Part shown: one piece after another, positions 24,132-32,787 of the stretch
Numbering within the stretch: position 1 is the first letter of the stretch
Layout: each line of letters starts with the position of its first letter
Assembly: GCF_000949135.2 (NCBI RefSeq)
Contig: NZ_JTAN02000001.1
Span: forward strand, 124,001 to 188,000
Length of the DNA stretch: 64,000 nucleotides
DNA from: Burkholderia sp. USMB20
GTDB taxonomy: Bacteria > Pseudomonadota > Gammaproteobacteria > Burkholderiales > Burkholderiaceae
Direction: 5' to 3'
Translations under genes and position numbers: made by a program
Notes under the pieces: generated by a model
Told to the model about the DNA's origin: nothing
Seen by the model: the letters and a program-made list of their open reading frames with translations, nothing else
Databases searched by the model: none

Positions 24132-25712
24132 ATGAAATCTCAAATTTTGATAAAACACGGGATGTTGTCACTATCGTCGATTTGCCCTGGAGAAGTATTT
24201 GCGGCGTATATATATAGGCAACATCACCATCCTGTTTCCGGCCTAAGCAGGCGACTTGGCGGCTCCGAACCGCTGTCATGGCTACTTCCGAACGGAATTG
24301 AGGACCAGGTCAATGTTCTGACTGAATTTGTCGGCTCGATAGATCGCGTGATCGATAACAACACCCTCCTTCCGGGGTACAGTCGTTTTCTATCAGAGGA
24401 AGATGGCCAACGACTTCGCCTTCATCATTTGGGCACCGCATATCCGGGGATCGTAGCAACTGTCGGACTCAATACACACGGACGCCCAGGCCAAGCCTGG
24501 AGCCCTGGCGTCTGCGACCAATGCCTAAATGAAGACCGCAGCGTCTGCGGAGACGCTTTCTGGCGTCGCGATTTCTTATTATCTGGCGTTCGATGGTGCA
24601 CGCGCCATCACAGGCCCATTCAATCTCTTTGTCCGTCTTGTCTCTATAGACTTCCATTCACCAAAAGATTTTCTGGACCAAGCAACAGCTGTGTCTGCGG
24701 GCGCGCCCTGATCTCTCGTCCGCGCAATAGCGACTTTGAGGACTTAGAACTTGATTTGTCGCGTGGATGGACAAGGATGCTCGATCCTACGTTTTCGCCG
24801 TATACGCGAGGATCTGAAATTGCAGCTTTGACTCGTGCAAAGGCCATCAGCCTTGGACTAGCTAATTCACGCACCGTCGAGTGGAAAAATTTCCAAGATT
24901 ACTTCGATCACCCAATATTGAAGGCATTCGGAACAGACATTGCATTTCCGTTCCGCAATGAAACCACCAGAGACATGATACGTGGTAAGAGATCTATTCG
25001 AAATCCAATTCACGCTCTGTTTCTGCTCATCGCCCTATTCGGCAATTGGAATGCTGTTGAGGATGCGATCCAAGGGGCGGCTCAGAATTTTCCGGAGGAT
25101 TCCAGAAAGCGACGCAAGAGAGCGGCCGTTGCCACGAAAGAAAGAAACCGACTGTACTGGAAGAAATACTACTCCGAGTCGATAGCTCTTCTCCCGCAAA
25201 CAAGCCAACTATACGAGAAATTGCGCAAGGATAATCCGGAACTTGGTCACCTGGCTATCCGACGACTCCTTCCGTGTCGGCACGGACTGGCTGCGACCAG
25301 TGAGAGACTCCGGGAACACGGCGCATGCCCGCCGCCAACAGAAGGTGATAAAGAACATGCGGCTGCCAAGGATATTTCGGCTGCACTACACATCGAGCGG
25401 CGATGGCGCGAGCTAATTCAAGCTGGCACAAAGGTTCGTTTGTCGAAGAGCCTCCTGCTTTGGGGCCATCCCCTTCACGGGCAAATTAATGACCCAGCCG
25501 TGCGGGCCCGCTCTCCACGTACGAAAGCGGCACTTGAAAAGTATGTCGAGACGGCGGAGATGCGTCGCCGCCGAGTGATACGCACGGAAGTGCTCGCCGG
25601 CAAGATACCTCGTTATCCGCCCTCGGAGGCCTACAAGATTGATTCGCTGACCGATCGGGAAATCGTCTCGCTCATGGACCATTGCAAATATCTGCGGAGA
25701 AAAACCAAGTGA
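24132..25712 (+). CDS. tniQ: TniQ/TnsD-family target-selection protein (second, longer copy)
   Basis: 526 aa. TniQ-type N-terminus (SLSSICPGEVFAAYIYRQ), then a full zinc-finger region: CDQCLNEDRSVCGDAFWRRD, WCTRHHRPI, LCPSC and a distal CVCG (about residues 133-195). The long C-terminal half (200-526) is rich in basic helices, as in TnsD, which binds attachment-site DNA. It begins 116 bp after the first tniQ and overlaps tnsA by 4 bp (GTGA), so translation is probably coupled. An ATG at 24162 is an alternative start. Basis: family pattern plus neighbours. Confidence 0.8.
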   Translation: MKSQILIKHGMLSLSSICPGEVFAAYIYRQHHHPVSGLSRRLGGSEPLSWLLPNGIEDQVNVLTEFVGSIDRVIDNNTLLPGYSRFLSEEDGQRLRLHHLGTAYPGIVATVGLNTHGRPGQAWSPGVCDQCLNEDRSVCGDAFWRRDFLLSGVRWCTRHHRPIQSLCPSCLYRLPFTKRFSGPSNSCVCGRALISRPRNSDFEDLELDLSRGWTRMLDPTFSPYTRGSEIAALTRAKAISLGLANSRTVEWKNFQDYFDHPILKAFGTDIAFPFRNETTRDMIRGKRSIRNPIHALFLLIALFGNWNAVEDAIQGAAQNFPEDSRKRRKRAAVATKERNRLYWKKYYSESIALLPQTSQLYEKLRKDNPELGHLAIRRLLPCRHGLAATSERLREHGACPPPTEGDKEHAAAKDISAALHIERRWRELIQAGTKVRLSKSLLLWGHPLHGQINDPAVRARSPRTKAALEKYVETAEMRRRRVIRTEVLAGKIPRYPPSEAYKIDSLTDREIVSLMDHCKYLRRKTK

Positions 25713-26503
25713 AGATCCTCGAACTCCCAAAGAAGTTTGCGACACCGAGACATGTCGAAATTCCCATGCGTGACCCGTTCGGCGTCTCCCATGGAGCAAG
25801 TTATGCACCACTCAGAGAAGCGGCAGATATCAGTTCGGCGACGCGCGCCTCCTTCGGCTGCATCAAGGCTCGACGGGTACACGAAGCCCTTTCCCTTAAT
25901 GAGGTGCGAGCTTTATTAGCGTTCAACTTCAATCCATATGTTATCGATATACGCGATCAATATCCAATTTACGATCAGGAACTTTACAATCGCGCCAAAC
26001 TAGAAGGCCTCAGAATGCCAATAAATAGCGTCATGACATGCGACATCGTCTTGACGCTCGTACTCCCTCCTGAATACCGCCTTCATTACCACGGTGTATC
26101 CATCAAGGACGCCCGAGACGAACTTACCCCAAAGGACTGGAATCGGCAGGAGCGAGAGCACGCCAAGTTCCGCGAACGAGGATGGACCTGGGAGTTGCTT
26201 CGCGGCGATCAGTTCACGAAGCGCGCGTTCGGGAACCATGCCCTCATGAAGTCTTGGATTGCAAACCTCGACGTGTGGAGCCTATATGACGAAGCAGATC
26301 ACCTCGCCACGCGACTCAAGCTCCGCTCCCTCCGCGGCACACTGGACGACATTTTGAACCGCCATGCCAGGTACATGGGCATTGAGCTTGATCGAGCGTT
26401 CGAGCTATTCGCGGTCGCGGTCTCCTTCGGCTTTCTCCATATTGACCATAGCGAAGACCTTCGCGTGGATAAGCCGCTGCACCTTGAAAGGTTTACGTCA
26501 TGA
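25709..26503 (+). CDS. tnsA: TnsA-like endonuclease
   Basis: 264 aa from the GTG at 25709 (GGAG upstream; GTGA overlap with the tniQ stop). TnsA cuts the 5' ends of Tn7-like transposons and allows cut-and-paste movement. The catalytic pattern is intact: Glu65 in SLNEVRALLAF, Asp112 in TCDIVLTL and Lys133 in VSIKDARDE, almost the same spacing as E. coli TnsA (Glu63, Asp114, Lys132). The VIDIRDQYPI after the Glu is also a family hallmark. The C-terminal half contains a helical domain expected to contact TnsC. The stop overlaps the tnsB start (ATGA). Confidence 0.88.
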   Translation: MKILELPKKFATPRHVEIPMRDPFGVSHGASYAPLREAADISSATRASFGCIKARRVHEALSLNEVRALLAFNFNPYVIDIRDQYPIYDQELYNRAKLEGLRMPINSVMTCDIVLTLVLPPEYRLHYHGVSIKDARDELTPKDWNRQEREHAKFRERGWTWELLRGDQFTKRAFGNHALMKSWIANLDVWSLYDEADHLATRLKLRSLRGTLDDILNRHARYMGIELDRAFELFAVAVSFGFLHIDHSEDLRVDKPLHLERFTS

Positions 26504-28839
26504 GTAGCACTTCTGCCCCGAAAGATGTCAGGCCTATCGTCGGAGACGACTCGCTGATCGCGCGTTTGCGCGAGTTGCACGACATGGAATGGCCTGCGGG
26601 TCTGCGTCGCTTCACTCCATTCAAATTGGCCGGCAATGACGAAGGAACAGCCTATCGAGCGGTTGCGTGGGATGCGTCCTCTCGCGTTCTCTGTGTTCAA
26701 GTCATAGCGATTGGCCAACCTCCCCCCGCATGCGGGTTGCCGCGTCCCATCGCCTTTGAGACAAATGACGATATGAAGGCATGGTGCTCCCGAGTCATCC
26801 CAATATACGATCGTCTCCGCCCATCGTATATGGACGCGCCGTGGAACGAGGTGCGGAGTAGCGCGTTTAACGGGTTCGCGAGGCGCATGATGCTTATCAA
26901 CGCCCTAGTCATGGTCGACACGACCGGCAGGGGCCTAGAATCGGACTACATCGTGAACGACTACGTGTTCTTCGACTCGCAGTTCCGTAACGAGCGCATC
27001 CGGCAAATCGAGGAAGCAGTCGGCGGTGGCCCGGGATTTAGGGCAGCCACCGACAAATTGTTGACAAAATTCATCTGGTATGGCGGCGACCAACGCGCGA
27101 TGCTGGCTCGAACGGCGGATTGTGGTGGTCCGGACAAGCCACGACCGAAGCCCGCTACCAAGCCTGGGCCACTATCGACCAGGGAACGATTGGCCAAAGC
27201 ACGTGCGATTTCACGAGGCAAAACCTTCGTCAGGAAAGCCAAGCGGACCGATCAAGACCGTAAGTCCAAGATGGTTGAAGCGGTAACCAAAGATTGGGCG
27301 GGGAAAAAGCGTGGTTTAGCATCCGCCCATCGTCGAATGATCAAGCGGCATTTCCTAGAGTGTCGAGCCGATGATAGACCAAGTTACGGCACGCTCTATT
27401 ACCATCTCGACAAATGGATCGCGCCGGAGAATGATTCGGTTGCCGACCGCTATGGTCCAAGAGCAACGGAACAATACATCGCCCCGCGACCAGGTACCTC
27501 GAGCGAAATGACACAAGGCGCCATCGAGATATTGGACGCCGACGGCATGGTTCCCAAGATACCGATCGGCGGAGTGGTCGGTGGCAAACTTGAGCCGATG
27601 GAGATCTGCGTCATCCTATCCGTATCTCGCCTCTCAGGTGGCGTATGGGGTTACGAAATCTTGCTGTCGCGAGAGCGTGCTGCTGGTTACCGTCAATGCC
27701 TCGTCTGGTCACTGCTCTCGATGGCAGACCGCGCAGAGGCACTCGGCCTGGAACCATTACCCGGACTTTTGCACGGCAACTTCGATGGTTTATTTGTTGA
27801 TAATGGCCCCGGCAAAGGCAAGCAAGTGCGAATACCCGTGACCGAATCACTTGATGCCAGCATGTTCAATCCAGGACCTGGCAAACCAGAATACCGGGGT
27901 GTCGGTGAGCGCTTGAACGAAATAATCATCGAGCAACTTGCTGACGAAACCGATCAAGGCTACACCCGCAGAAACAGCGTTTTGGAGCGTGTCAAACGTC
28001 GTGAGCGATCCCGTCAATCCGCCATGCCGTTAGATGATTTCGAGAGAGCTCTGCTAAAAGCCATCGACACCATCAACCTCACGGCTGATCGGTCTCATCT
28101 GCGCACGAAAGAGATGGCGCAACTAGGTGTCGGCATAACTCCACGTGAGCTTCACGAGTATTATCAGAAACTTCGCCGTGGTCAGGCTGCTCGAGTGCGG
28201 AACCCCGAAGAGGTATTCGATGCGTTCCTTCCATGGCATGAAGCGACCTGTGTGCGAGGCCGCGTTCGATACAAGAATGCACGCTATAGCTCTCCCGAGC
28301 TTGTGGAAATTGCGAGGGCCCATGCCCGGCATCCTATAAAGAGGCGTCTAACGGTCGAAATCAAGCGCACCGTCCAGATCTCTCGAACACTCCTCTGTAG
28401 AGGTCCGGACAAAAAGGTCTTTGAAATCGAGATGATTGACGAGGATAAGCGACGTTTCGGCGAGGGCAGTTGGATACAGCTTGAGGCGGCTACTCGCGAT
28501 GAGAATATTCTGAGAAGTGACCTTCAAACGGTACGTGCGAGGAATTCTGGCCGATTGAAAACCACGCAACAGGAACGAATCGACGCAATCGAGCGCGGTC
28601 GCGGCAACAGTTACGCCGGCGCTGTAGGTGCAAGCAAGGCGCAAGCGAGGAAAAGTGGCGCGGCAACTCGTGCGCACGCACTGGACGAAGTTCAGCGGAC
28701 GGCATACAACGTGTCACCGACCACTTCGATAACGACGTCGCCGTCACACCTCGAGCGGGTTACCGCCGATGAAAGCGACGACGATCCATTAGCTGCTGCC
28801 GCTCGGCAAATAGAGGAAGCTTACCTCGGCACTAAGTAA
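26500..28839 (+). CDS. tnsB: TnsB-like DDE transposase
   Basis: 779 aa, within the normal TnsB range. The N-terminal region carries basic and helix-turn-helix-like segments (about 220-310) that should bind the end repeats. The RNase-H-like core has Asp346 (IEILDADG), Asp434 (LFVDNGPGKGKQ) and Glu470 (YRGVGERLNEI), a D-D-35-E spacing. A Mu-type C-terminal beta-barrel region follows (540-660), then a charged tail that may contact TnsC. It overlaps tnsA by 4 bp and is transcribed towards the right end, which lies 280 bp downstream. This is the opposite of Tn7, where tnsA is nearest the end. Confidence 0.88.
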   Translation: MSSTSAPKDVRPIVGDDSLIARLRELHDMEWPAGLRRFTPFKLAGNDEGTAYRAVAWDASSRVLCVQVIAIGQPPPACGLPRPIAFETNDDMKAWCSRVIPIYDRLRPSYMDAPWNEVRSSAFNGFARRMMLINALVMVDTTGRGLESDYIVNDYVFFDSQFRNERIRQIEEAVGGGPGFRAATDKLLTKFIWYGGDQRAMLARTADCGGPDKPRPKPATKPGPLSTRERLAKARAISRGKTFVRKAKRTDQDRKSKMVEAVTKDWAGKKRGLASAHRRMIKRHFLECRADDRPSYGTLYYHLDKWIAPENDSVADRYGPRATEQYIAPRPGTSSEMTQGAIEILDADGMVPKIPIGGVVGGKLEPMEICVILSVSRLSGGVWGYEILLSRERAAGYRQCLVWSLLSMADRAEALGLEPLPGLLHGNFDGLFVDNGPGKGKQVRIPVTESLDASMFNPGPGKPEYRGVGERLNEIIIEQLADETDQGYTRRNSVLERVKRRERSRQSAMPLDDFERALLKAIDTINLTADRSHLRTKEMAQLGVGITPRELHEYYQKLRRGQAARVRNPEEVFDAFLPWHEATCVRGRVRYKNARYSSPELVEIARAHARHPIKRRLTVEIKRTVQISRTLLCRGPDKKVFEIEMIDEDKRRFGEGSWIQLEAATRDENILRSDLQTVRARNSGRLKTTQQERIDAIERGRGNSYAGAVGASKAQARKSGAATRAHALDEVQRTAYNVSPTTSITTSPSHLERVTADESDDDPLAAAARQIEEAYLGTK

Positions 28840-28948
28840 ACGCCGGCCCCGTCCGTACCGCAGCGGCGTTGCGCATCTTTGAATCCGATCGAAACGGGGC
28901 ACTCTGCCCCATTTATGCATGTCCCGTCGGGCTGGCTTCCGTGTGCCG

Positions 28949-28967
28949 TATCCACATCTAATTGAAA
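28949..28967 (+). repeat. TnsB-site-like repeat 1 (distal)
   Basis: TATCCACATCTAATTGAAA, matching the consensus TATCCRYATCTAATYGAAR. It lies 122 bp from repeat 2. Confidence 0.65.
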
Positions 28968-29070
28968 GTCCAATTTCACTTCCTCGGCCGCCTTCCTTCA
29001 TACAATAAGGCGAGTTCCTTTACGTTCATTGGCCCACGGAGACCCTTGCTACATAAGCGTTTCAACACAA

Positions 29071-29089
29071 TATCCGCATCTAATCGAAA
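29071..29089 (+). repeat. TnsB-site-like repeat 2
   Basis: TATCCGCATCTAATCGAAA, 24 bp from repeat 3, a spacing typical of abutting TnsB sites. Confidence 0.72.
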
Positions 29090-29094
29090 AAGCG

Positions 29095-29113
29095 TATCCG
29101 TATCTAATCGAAG
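29095..29113 (+). repeat. TnsB-site-like repeat 3 (terminal)
   Basis: TATCCGTATCTAATCGAAG, ending 6 bp from the terminus at 29119. Confidence 0.72.
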
Positions 29114-29167
29114 ATGACACCGGCACGCGTTCGCCCGGCGCGATCGACACGCCCGCTATTGATTTTT

Positions 29168-29185
29168 GAGACGAACGGTCTATTA
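29168..29185. promoter_or_regulatory. Half-conserved AcuR/NemR-type operator before acuR
   Basis: GAGACGAACGGTCTATTA contains AGAC-N4-GGTCT, a partial match to the TAGACC-N4-GGTCTA operator seen intact before acuI. It lies 8 bp before the acuR start and 49 bp from the transposon terminus. Confidence 0.5.
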
Positions 29186-29192
29186 TTCGCCC

Positions 29193-29831
29193 ATGGACGT
29201 TCGAACCGATCCGCCGCGCCGCCGCGGCAGGCCACCGAAGCAGCACGAAGACCTCGTCGCGACACGTGACATGCTGTTGCGCACCGGGCTGGAGGTGCTC
29301 ACCGAAAAGGGCTTTTCCGCCACCGGGCTCGACGAGATCCTCGGGCGCGCCGGCGTGCCGAAGGGCTCGTTCTATCACTACTTCGACAGCAAGGAGGCGT
29401 TCGGCCTCGAGCTGATCGATCGCTACGCCGAGTTCTTCGCGCGCAAGCTGGACCGTCATTTCAGCGAGACTGAAGCAACGCCGCTGGCGCGCGTGCGCGC
29501 GTTCGTCGACGATGCGCGCGACGGCATGGCCCGCTACGAATACAGCCGAGGCTGCCTGATCGGCAACCTCGGCCAGGAAATGGGCGCGCTGCCCGAGCGT
29601 TTCCGCGCGCGCCTGCGTGAGACGTTCGAGGACTGGCAGCGCCGTCTGGCCGACTGCCTGGTCGCGGCACAGCAAGCCGGCGAACTGGCGGCCTCGGCCG
29701 ATCCCGCCGAGCTGGCCGCGTTCTTCTGGATCGGCTGGGAAGGCGCCGTGCTGCGCGCGAAACTCGAACGCAGCGACGTGCCGCTCGCGCTGTTCGCACA
29801 GTTTTTCTTCAATGGATTGCCTCGCCGCTGA
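29193..29831 (+). CDS. acuR: TetR-family regulator, AcuR type
   Basis: 212 aa from the ATG at 29193. An Arg/Pro-rich lead (PPRRRGRPPKQHEDLVATRD) precedes the TetR HTH (GFSATGLDEILGRAGVPKGS, then FYHYFDSKEAFG). The C-terminal domain (YSRGCLIGNLGQEMGALPE) is typical of AcuR/NemR-like repressors, which sense electrophilic or acrylate-type effectors. It is followed by acuI with a consensus operator between them, so it probably represses acuI and itself. The transposon right end lies 73 bp upstream of the start, so the promoter may be partly displaced. Confidence 0.85.
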   Translation: MDVRTDPPRRRGRPPKQHEDLVATRDMLLRTGLEVLTEKGFSATGLDEILGRAGVPKGSFYHYFDSKEAFGLELIDRYAEFFARKLDRHFSETEATPLARVRAFVDDARDGMARYEYSRGCLIGNLGQEMGALPERFRARLRETFEDWQRRLADCLVAAQQAGELAASADPAELAAFFWIGWEGAVLRAKLERSDVPLALFAQFFFNGLPRR

Positions 29832-29847
29832 GTTTTTTTGCCATTAA

Positions 29848-29864
29848 CTAGACGATCGGTCTAG
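29848..29864. promoter_or_regulatory. AcuR operator before acuI
   Basis: CTAGACGATCGGTCTAG, an almost perfect palindrome matching the TAGAC(C)-N-GGTCTA class, just before the ribosome site AAAGGAGG of acuI. Confidence 0.75.
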
Positions 29865-29876
29865 AAAGGAGGACGG

Positions 29877-30860
29877 ATGTTCCAGGGCATCGTGATCGAC
29901 AAGGACGAGACCGGCCAGCACGCGCGGCTGCAGACGCTGGACGACGCGCAGCTGCCTGCGGGCAACGTGACGATCCGGGTCGGCTATTCGACGTTGAACT
30001 ACAAGGACGGGCTCGCGATCACCGGCAAGAGCCCGGTGGTCCGCAAATTTCCGATGGTGCCGGGCATCGACCTCGTCGGCGAGGTCGAACACAGCACGCA
30101 CCCGGACTACCGGGCAGGCGACCGCGTCGTGCTGAACGGCTGGGGCGTCGGCGAAACGCATTGGGGCGGCCTCGCGCAGAAGGCACGCGTCGACGGCGAC
30201 TGGCTGGTGCCGCTGCCGTCCGCGTTTTCGCCGCAACAGGCGATGGCCATCGGCACGGCCGGCTACACCGCGATGCTGTGCGTGATGGCGCTGGAACGGC
30301 ATGGCGTGCGCCCGGACGATGGCGAGATCGTGGTGACCGGCGCGGCCGGCGGCGTCGGCAGCGTCGCCACCGCCCTCCTCGCGCGGCTCGGGTATCGCGT
30401 CGTCGCCGTGACCGGCCGCCCGGCCGATGCCGACTATCTGCGCGAGCTCGGCGCGGTTGAGATCCTCGACCGTTCGCAGTTCGGCGCACCCGGCAAGCCG
30501 CTCGGCAAGGAACGCTGGGCCGGCGCGGTCGACGTCGCCGGCAGCCATGTGCTCGCCAACGTCTGCGCGACCACGCGCTATCGCGGCGTGGTGACGGCCT
30601 GCGGCCTGGCCGCCGGCATGGACTTCCCCGCGACCGTCGCGCCGTTCATCCTGCGCGGCGTGACGCTCGTCGGCATCGACAGCGTGATGTGCCCGCGCGC
30701 CGAGCGTCTGGAGGCATGGCGCAGGCTCGCGTCCGATCTCGACGTCGAGAAACTGGGCACCATCAGCCATCAGGTCGGCCTCGCAAATGTCATCCCGCTC
30801 GCCGAGGACCTGATCGGCGGCAAGGTGCGCGGCCGCATCGTCGTGGACGTCAACGCATGA
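29877..30860 (+). CDS. acuI: Acrylyl-CoA reductase-type MDR oxidoreductase (YhdH/AcuI family)
   Basis: 327 aa, cytoplasmic. It reduces acryloyl-CoA to propionyl-CoA with NADPH and so detoxifies acrylate. Family hallmarks: [59 protein letters not shown] and the nucleotide site [20 protein letters not shown]. It is a zinc-independent medium-chain dehydrogenase. A very strong ribosome site (AAAGGAGG) precedes the ATG. Co-regulated with acuR through the operator at 29848. The substrate in this strain could be a related enoyl compound. Confidence 0.88.
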   Translation: MFQGIVIDKDETGQHARLQTLDDAQLPAGNVTIRVGYSTLNYKDGLAITGKSPVVRKFPMVPGIDLVGEVEHSTHPDYRAGDRVVLNGWGVGETHWGGLAQKARVDGDWLVPLPSAFSPQQAMAIGTAGYTAMLCVMALERHGVRPDDGEIVVTGAAGGVGSVATALLARLGYRVVAVTGRPADADYLRELGAVEILDRSQFGAPGKPLGKERWAGAVDVAGSHVLANVCATTRYRGVVTACGLAAGMDFPATVAPFILRGVTLVGIDSVMCPRAERLEAWRRLASDLDVEKLGTISHQVGLANVIPLAEDLIGGKVRGRIVVDVNA

Positions 30861-30945
30861 CGCCGGCGACGGCGACGCATCGTTTCATCCCCGGCCGGTG
30901 GCGCGCGCATCGCGTTCGCCCGTGCCGCTTTATCCAGGAGACCTC

Positions 30946-31524
30946 ATGACCGCTGCAGACCACGCGCCCGTCAGCCGCTTTCCGGTGCCCGCGCTCGAAG
31001 ACCTGCCCGACGACATTCGCGAACGCATCGCGGCCGTCCAGGAAAAGTCGGGCTTCATCCCGAACGTGTTCCTCACGCTCGCGCATCGCCCGGACGAGTT
31101 TCGCGCGTTCATCGCGTATCACGACGCGCTGATGGACAAGCCGGGCAACCTCACCAAGGCCGAACGCGAAATGATCGTCGTGGCCACCAGCAGCGTGAAC
31201 CAGTGCCAGTACTGCGTGATCGCGCACGGCGCGATCCTGCGCATCCGCGCGAAGGATCCGCTGATCGCCGACCAGGTCGCGACCAACTACCGCAAGGCCG
31301 ATATCACCGCTCGACAGAAGGCGATGCTCGACTTCGCGATGAAGGTTTCGCAGACCGCGCACCAGGTGGGCGAAGCGGACTTCGACACGCTGAAGTCGCA
31401 TGGTTTCACCGAAGAGGACGCGTGGGACATCGCGGCGATTTCGGCGTTCTTCGGGATGTCGAACCGCATCGCGAACGTGACGAACATGCGGCCGAACGCG
31501 GAGTTCTACGCGCTGGGGCGCTGA
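30946..31524 (+). CDS. Peroxidase-related (AhpD-like, carboxymuconolactone decarboxylase fold) protein
   Basis: 192 aa. The AhpD-type active-site pattern is visible: NQCQYCVIAHGA, with the CxxC pair and the His two residues on, preceded by the Glu of KAEREMIVVATS. Family members reduce peroxides through the CxxC disulfide or act as uncharacterised peroxidase-related enzymes. The ATG at 30946 has CAGGAG upstream. It follows acuI by 85 bp on the same strand and may share its induction by electrophiles. Confidence 0.85.
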   Translation: MTAADHAPVSRFPVPALEDLPDDIRERIAAVQEKSGFIPNVFLTLAHRPDEFRAFIAYHDALMDKPGNLTKAEREMIVVATSSVNQCQYCVIAHGAILRIRAKDPLIADQVATNYRKADITARQKAMLDFAMKVSQTAHQVGEADFDTLKSHGFTEEDAWDIAAISAFFGMSNRIANVTNMRPNAEFYALGR

Positions 31525-31603
31525 GGACCGCCGGCAACGGCAATCGCCGTCGAAGACCGGGGCGTGCATGCGCCCGGTCTTCCTCCGGTCGCCGCGCGCA
31601 ATT

Positions 31604-31675
31604 GGCATCGGCATCTGCATCTGCGTCTGCGTCTGCGTCTGCAATCGGCAATCGGCAATCGGCAATCGGTAATCG
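31604..31675. repeat. Two adjoining microsatellite-like arrays (6-bp and 7-bp units)
   Basis: Hexamer units (GCATCT/GCGTCT type, 31604-31641) run directly into four perfect CAATCGG heptamers (31642-31669) plus a partial fifth. The array lies in the 200-bp convergent gap between the AhpD-like gene and an SDR gene. Confidence 0.85.
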
Positions 31676-31725
31676 ACGACACGGCGCGACGCTCGCGCGA
31701 ACCCGCGCCGCCCCGGCTCCCGCGC

Positions 31726-32601
31726 TTACCCGACCTGCTTCAACGCCTGCAGCCCATCCGGCAGCTTCGCGTCCGGGAACATCGTCGACAGCGTCGTATC
31801 GCGCCACCGCGCCGCCTCCTCTGCGCGCTGCGCTTCCGCCTGCTCGCACACGAACAGCGCATCGCCGCCGAGCAGCAAGCGCATCGGCACGTCGTCGCGA
31901 CGCGACAGCTCGACGATCAGCGCCGCGATCCGCGCGGGATCGCCGACCTCGTGACCGCCATACGCGCCGAGCAATTCGAGCATCTTCCCGACCGACGGCT
32001 GATAGTCGGGCAGCAGGCCGTCGACCGCACGCTTCGCCTCCGAGGCCCATTCGGTGCGCATCCCGCCCGGCTCCAGCGTGCAGACGCGCACGCCGAACGG
32101 CGCGACTTCCTTCGACAGCACGTCGCTGAACCCGCCGACCGCCCACTTCGCGGCCTGATACGCGGACAAGCCGGCCGTCGACGTGCGCCCGCCGACCGAC
32201 GACACCTGGAAGATGTGGCCCGCGCGCTGCGCGCGCATCGTCGGCAGCACCGCGCGCGTCAGGTTGACCACGCCGAACAGGTTCGTTTCGATCTGGTCGC
32301 GGAAGTCGTCGGCGCCCATCTGCTCGAACGGTGCCGTATGACCGTAGCCCGCGTTGTTCACCAGCACGTCGATGCGGCCGAACGCGTCGCGGGCCGCCGC
32401 CACCGCATGCTCCGCCGCCGCCGCGTCGGTCACGTCGAGCTCCATCGGCAGCAGCCGGTCGCCGTACCGTGCTTCCAGATCCGCGAGCCGCGCGGGATCG
32501 CGCGCGCCGGCCACCAGACGATCGCCCGCCGCCAGCACCGCTTCCGCGATCGAGCGCCCCAGGCCGCGTGCGGCCCCCGTTACCAACCAGACTTTCGACA
32601 T
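31726..32601 (-). CDS. SDR-family oxidoreductase
   Basis: 291 aa. Classical short-chain dehydrogenase: cofactor motif VTGAARGLG (residues 7-15), NNAG (about 86-89), the Ser of VSSVGGRTS and the catalytic YQAAK. GAGGAG precedes the ATG at 32599-32601. The upstream region shares the element TTAATGAGTGAG with the promoter of the neighbouring tetR gene, so that regulator probably controls it. Substrate unknown. Confidence 0.92.
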   Translation of the reverse strand: MSKVWLVTGAARGLGRSIAEAVLAAGDRLVAGARDPARLADLEARYGDRLLPMELDVTDAAAAEHAVAAARDAFGRIDVLVNNAGYGHTAPFEQMGADDFRDQIETNLFGVVNLTRAVLPTMRAQRAGHIFQVSSVGGRTSTAGLSAYQAAKWAVGGFSDVLSKEVAPFGVRVCTLEPGGMRTEWASEAKRAVDGLLPDYQPSVGKMLELLGAYGGHEVGDPARIAALIVELSRRDDVPMRLLLGGDALFVCEQAEAQRAEEAARWRDTTLSTMFPDAKLPDGLQALKQVG

Positions 32602-32632
32602 TTTCCACTCCTCGACAAAGTTGAAACCGCAA

Positions 32633-32657
32633 AATGAATGATTACTCACTCATTAAT
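32633..32657. promoter_or_regulatory. Putative TetR operator before the SDR gene
   Basis: An imperfect palindrome. Its minus-strand reading starts with ATTAATGAGTGAG and ends with TCATTCATT. The first 12 bases after the A recur before the tetR gene at 33378. Confidence 0.6.
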
Positions 32658-32787
32658 ATGGGCGATGAGACGATCGTTTTCACCGCGCCTCGCCTGCTTG
32701 CAACCGCCTTCCGTCGGCGCGGCAACGTCCGAACCCCAGGCGCCGCCGATCACCCGCCTTCAGCTTTCCGTCACGCCGATCGCCCGC

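Larger units (their letters stand above)
28840..29119. mobile_element. Right end of the Tn7-like transposon
   Basis: The 280 bp after tnsB carry three direct repeats of a 19-bp motif and finish, at 29119, with a terminus reading TGTCATCTTCGATTAGATAC when read inward on the minus strand. Tn7-like elements begin TGT and carry several 20-22-bp TnsB sites near each end. The last repeat runs to within 6 bp of the terminus, as expected. The predicted 5-bp target duplication on this side is CCGGC (29120-29124). The matching left end was not found in the window. Confidence 0.75.
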
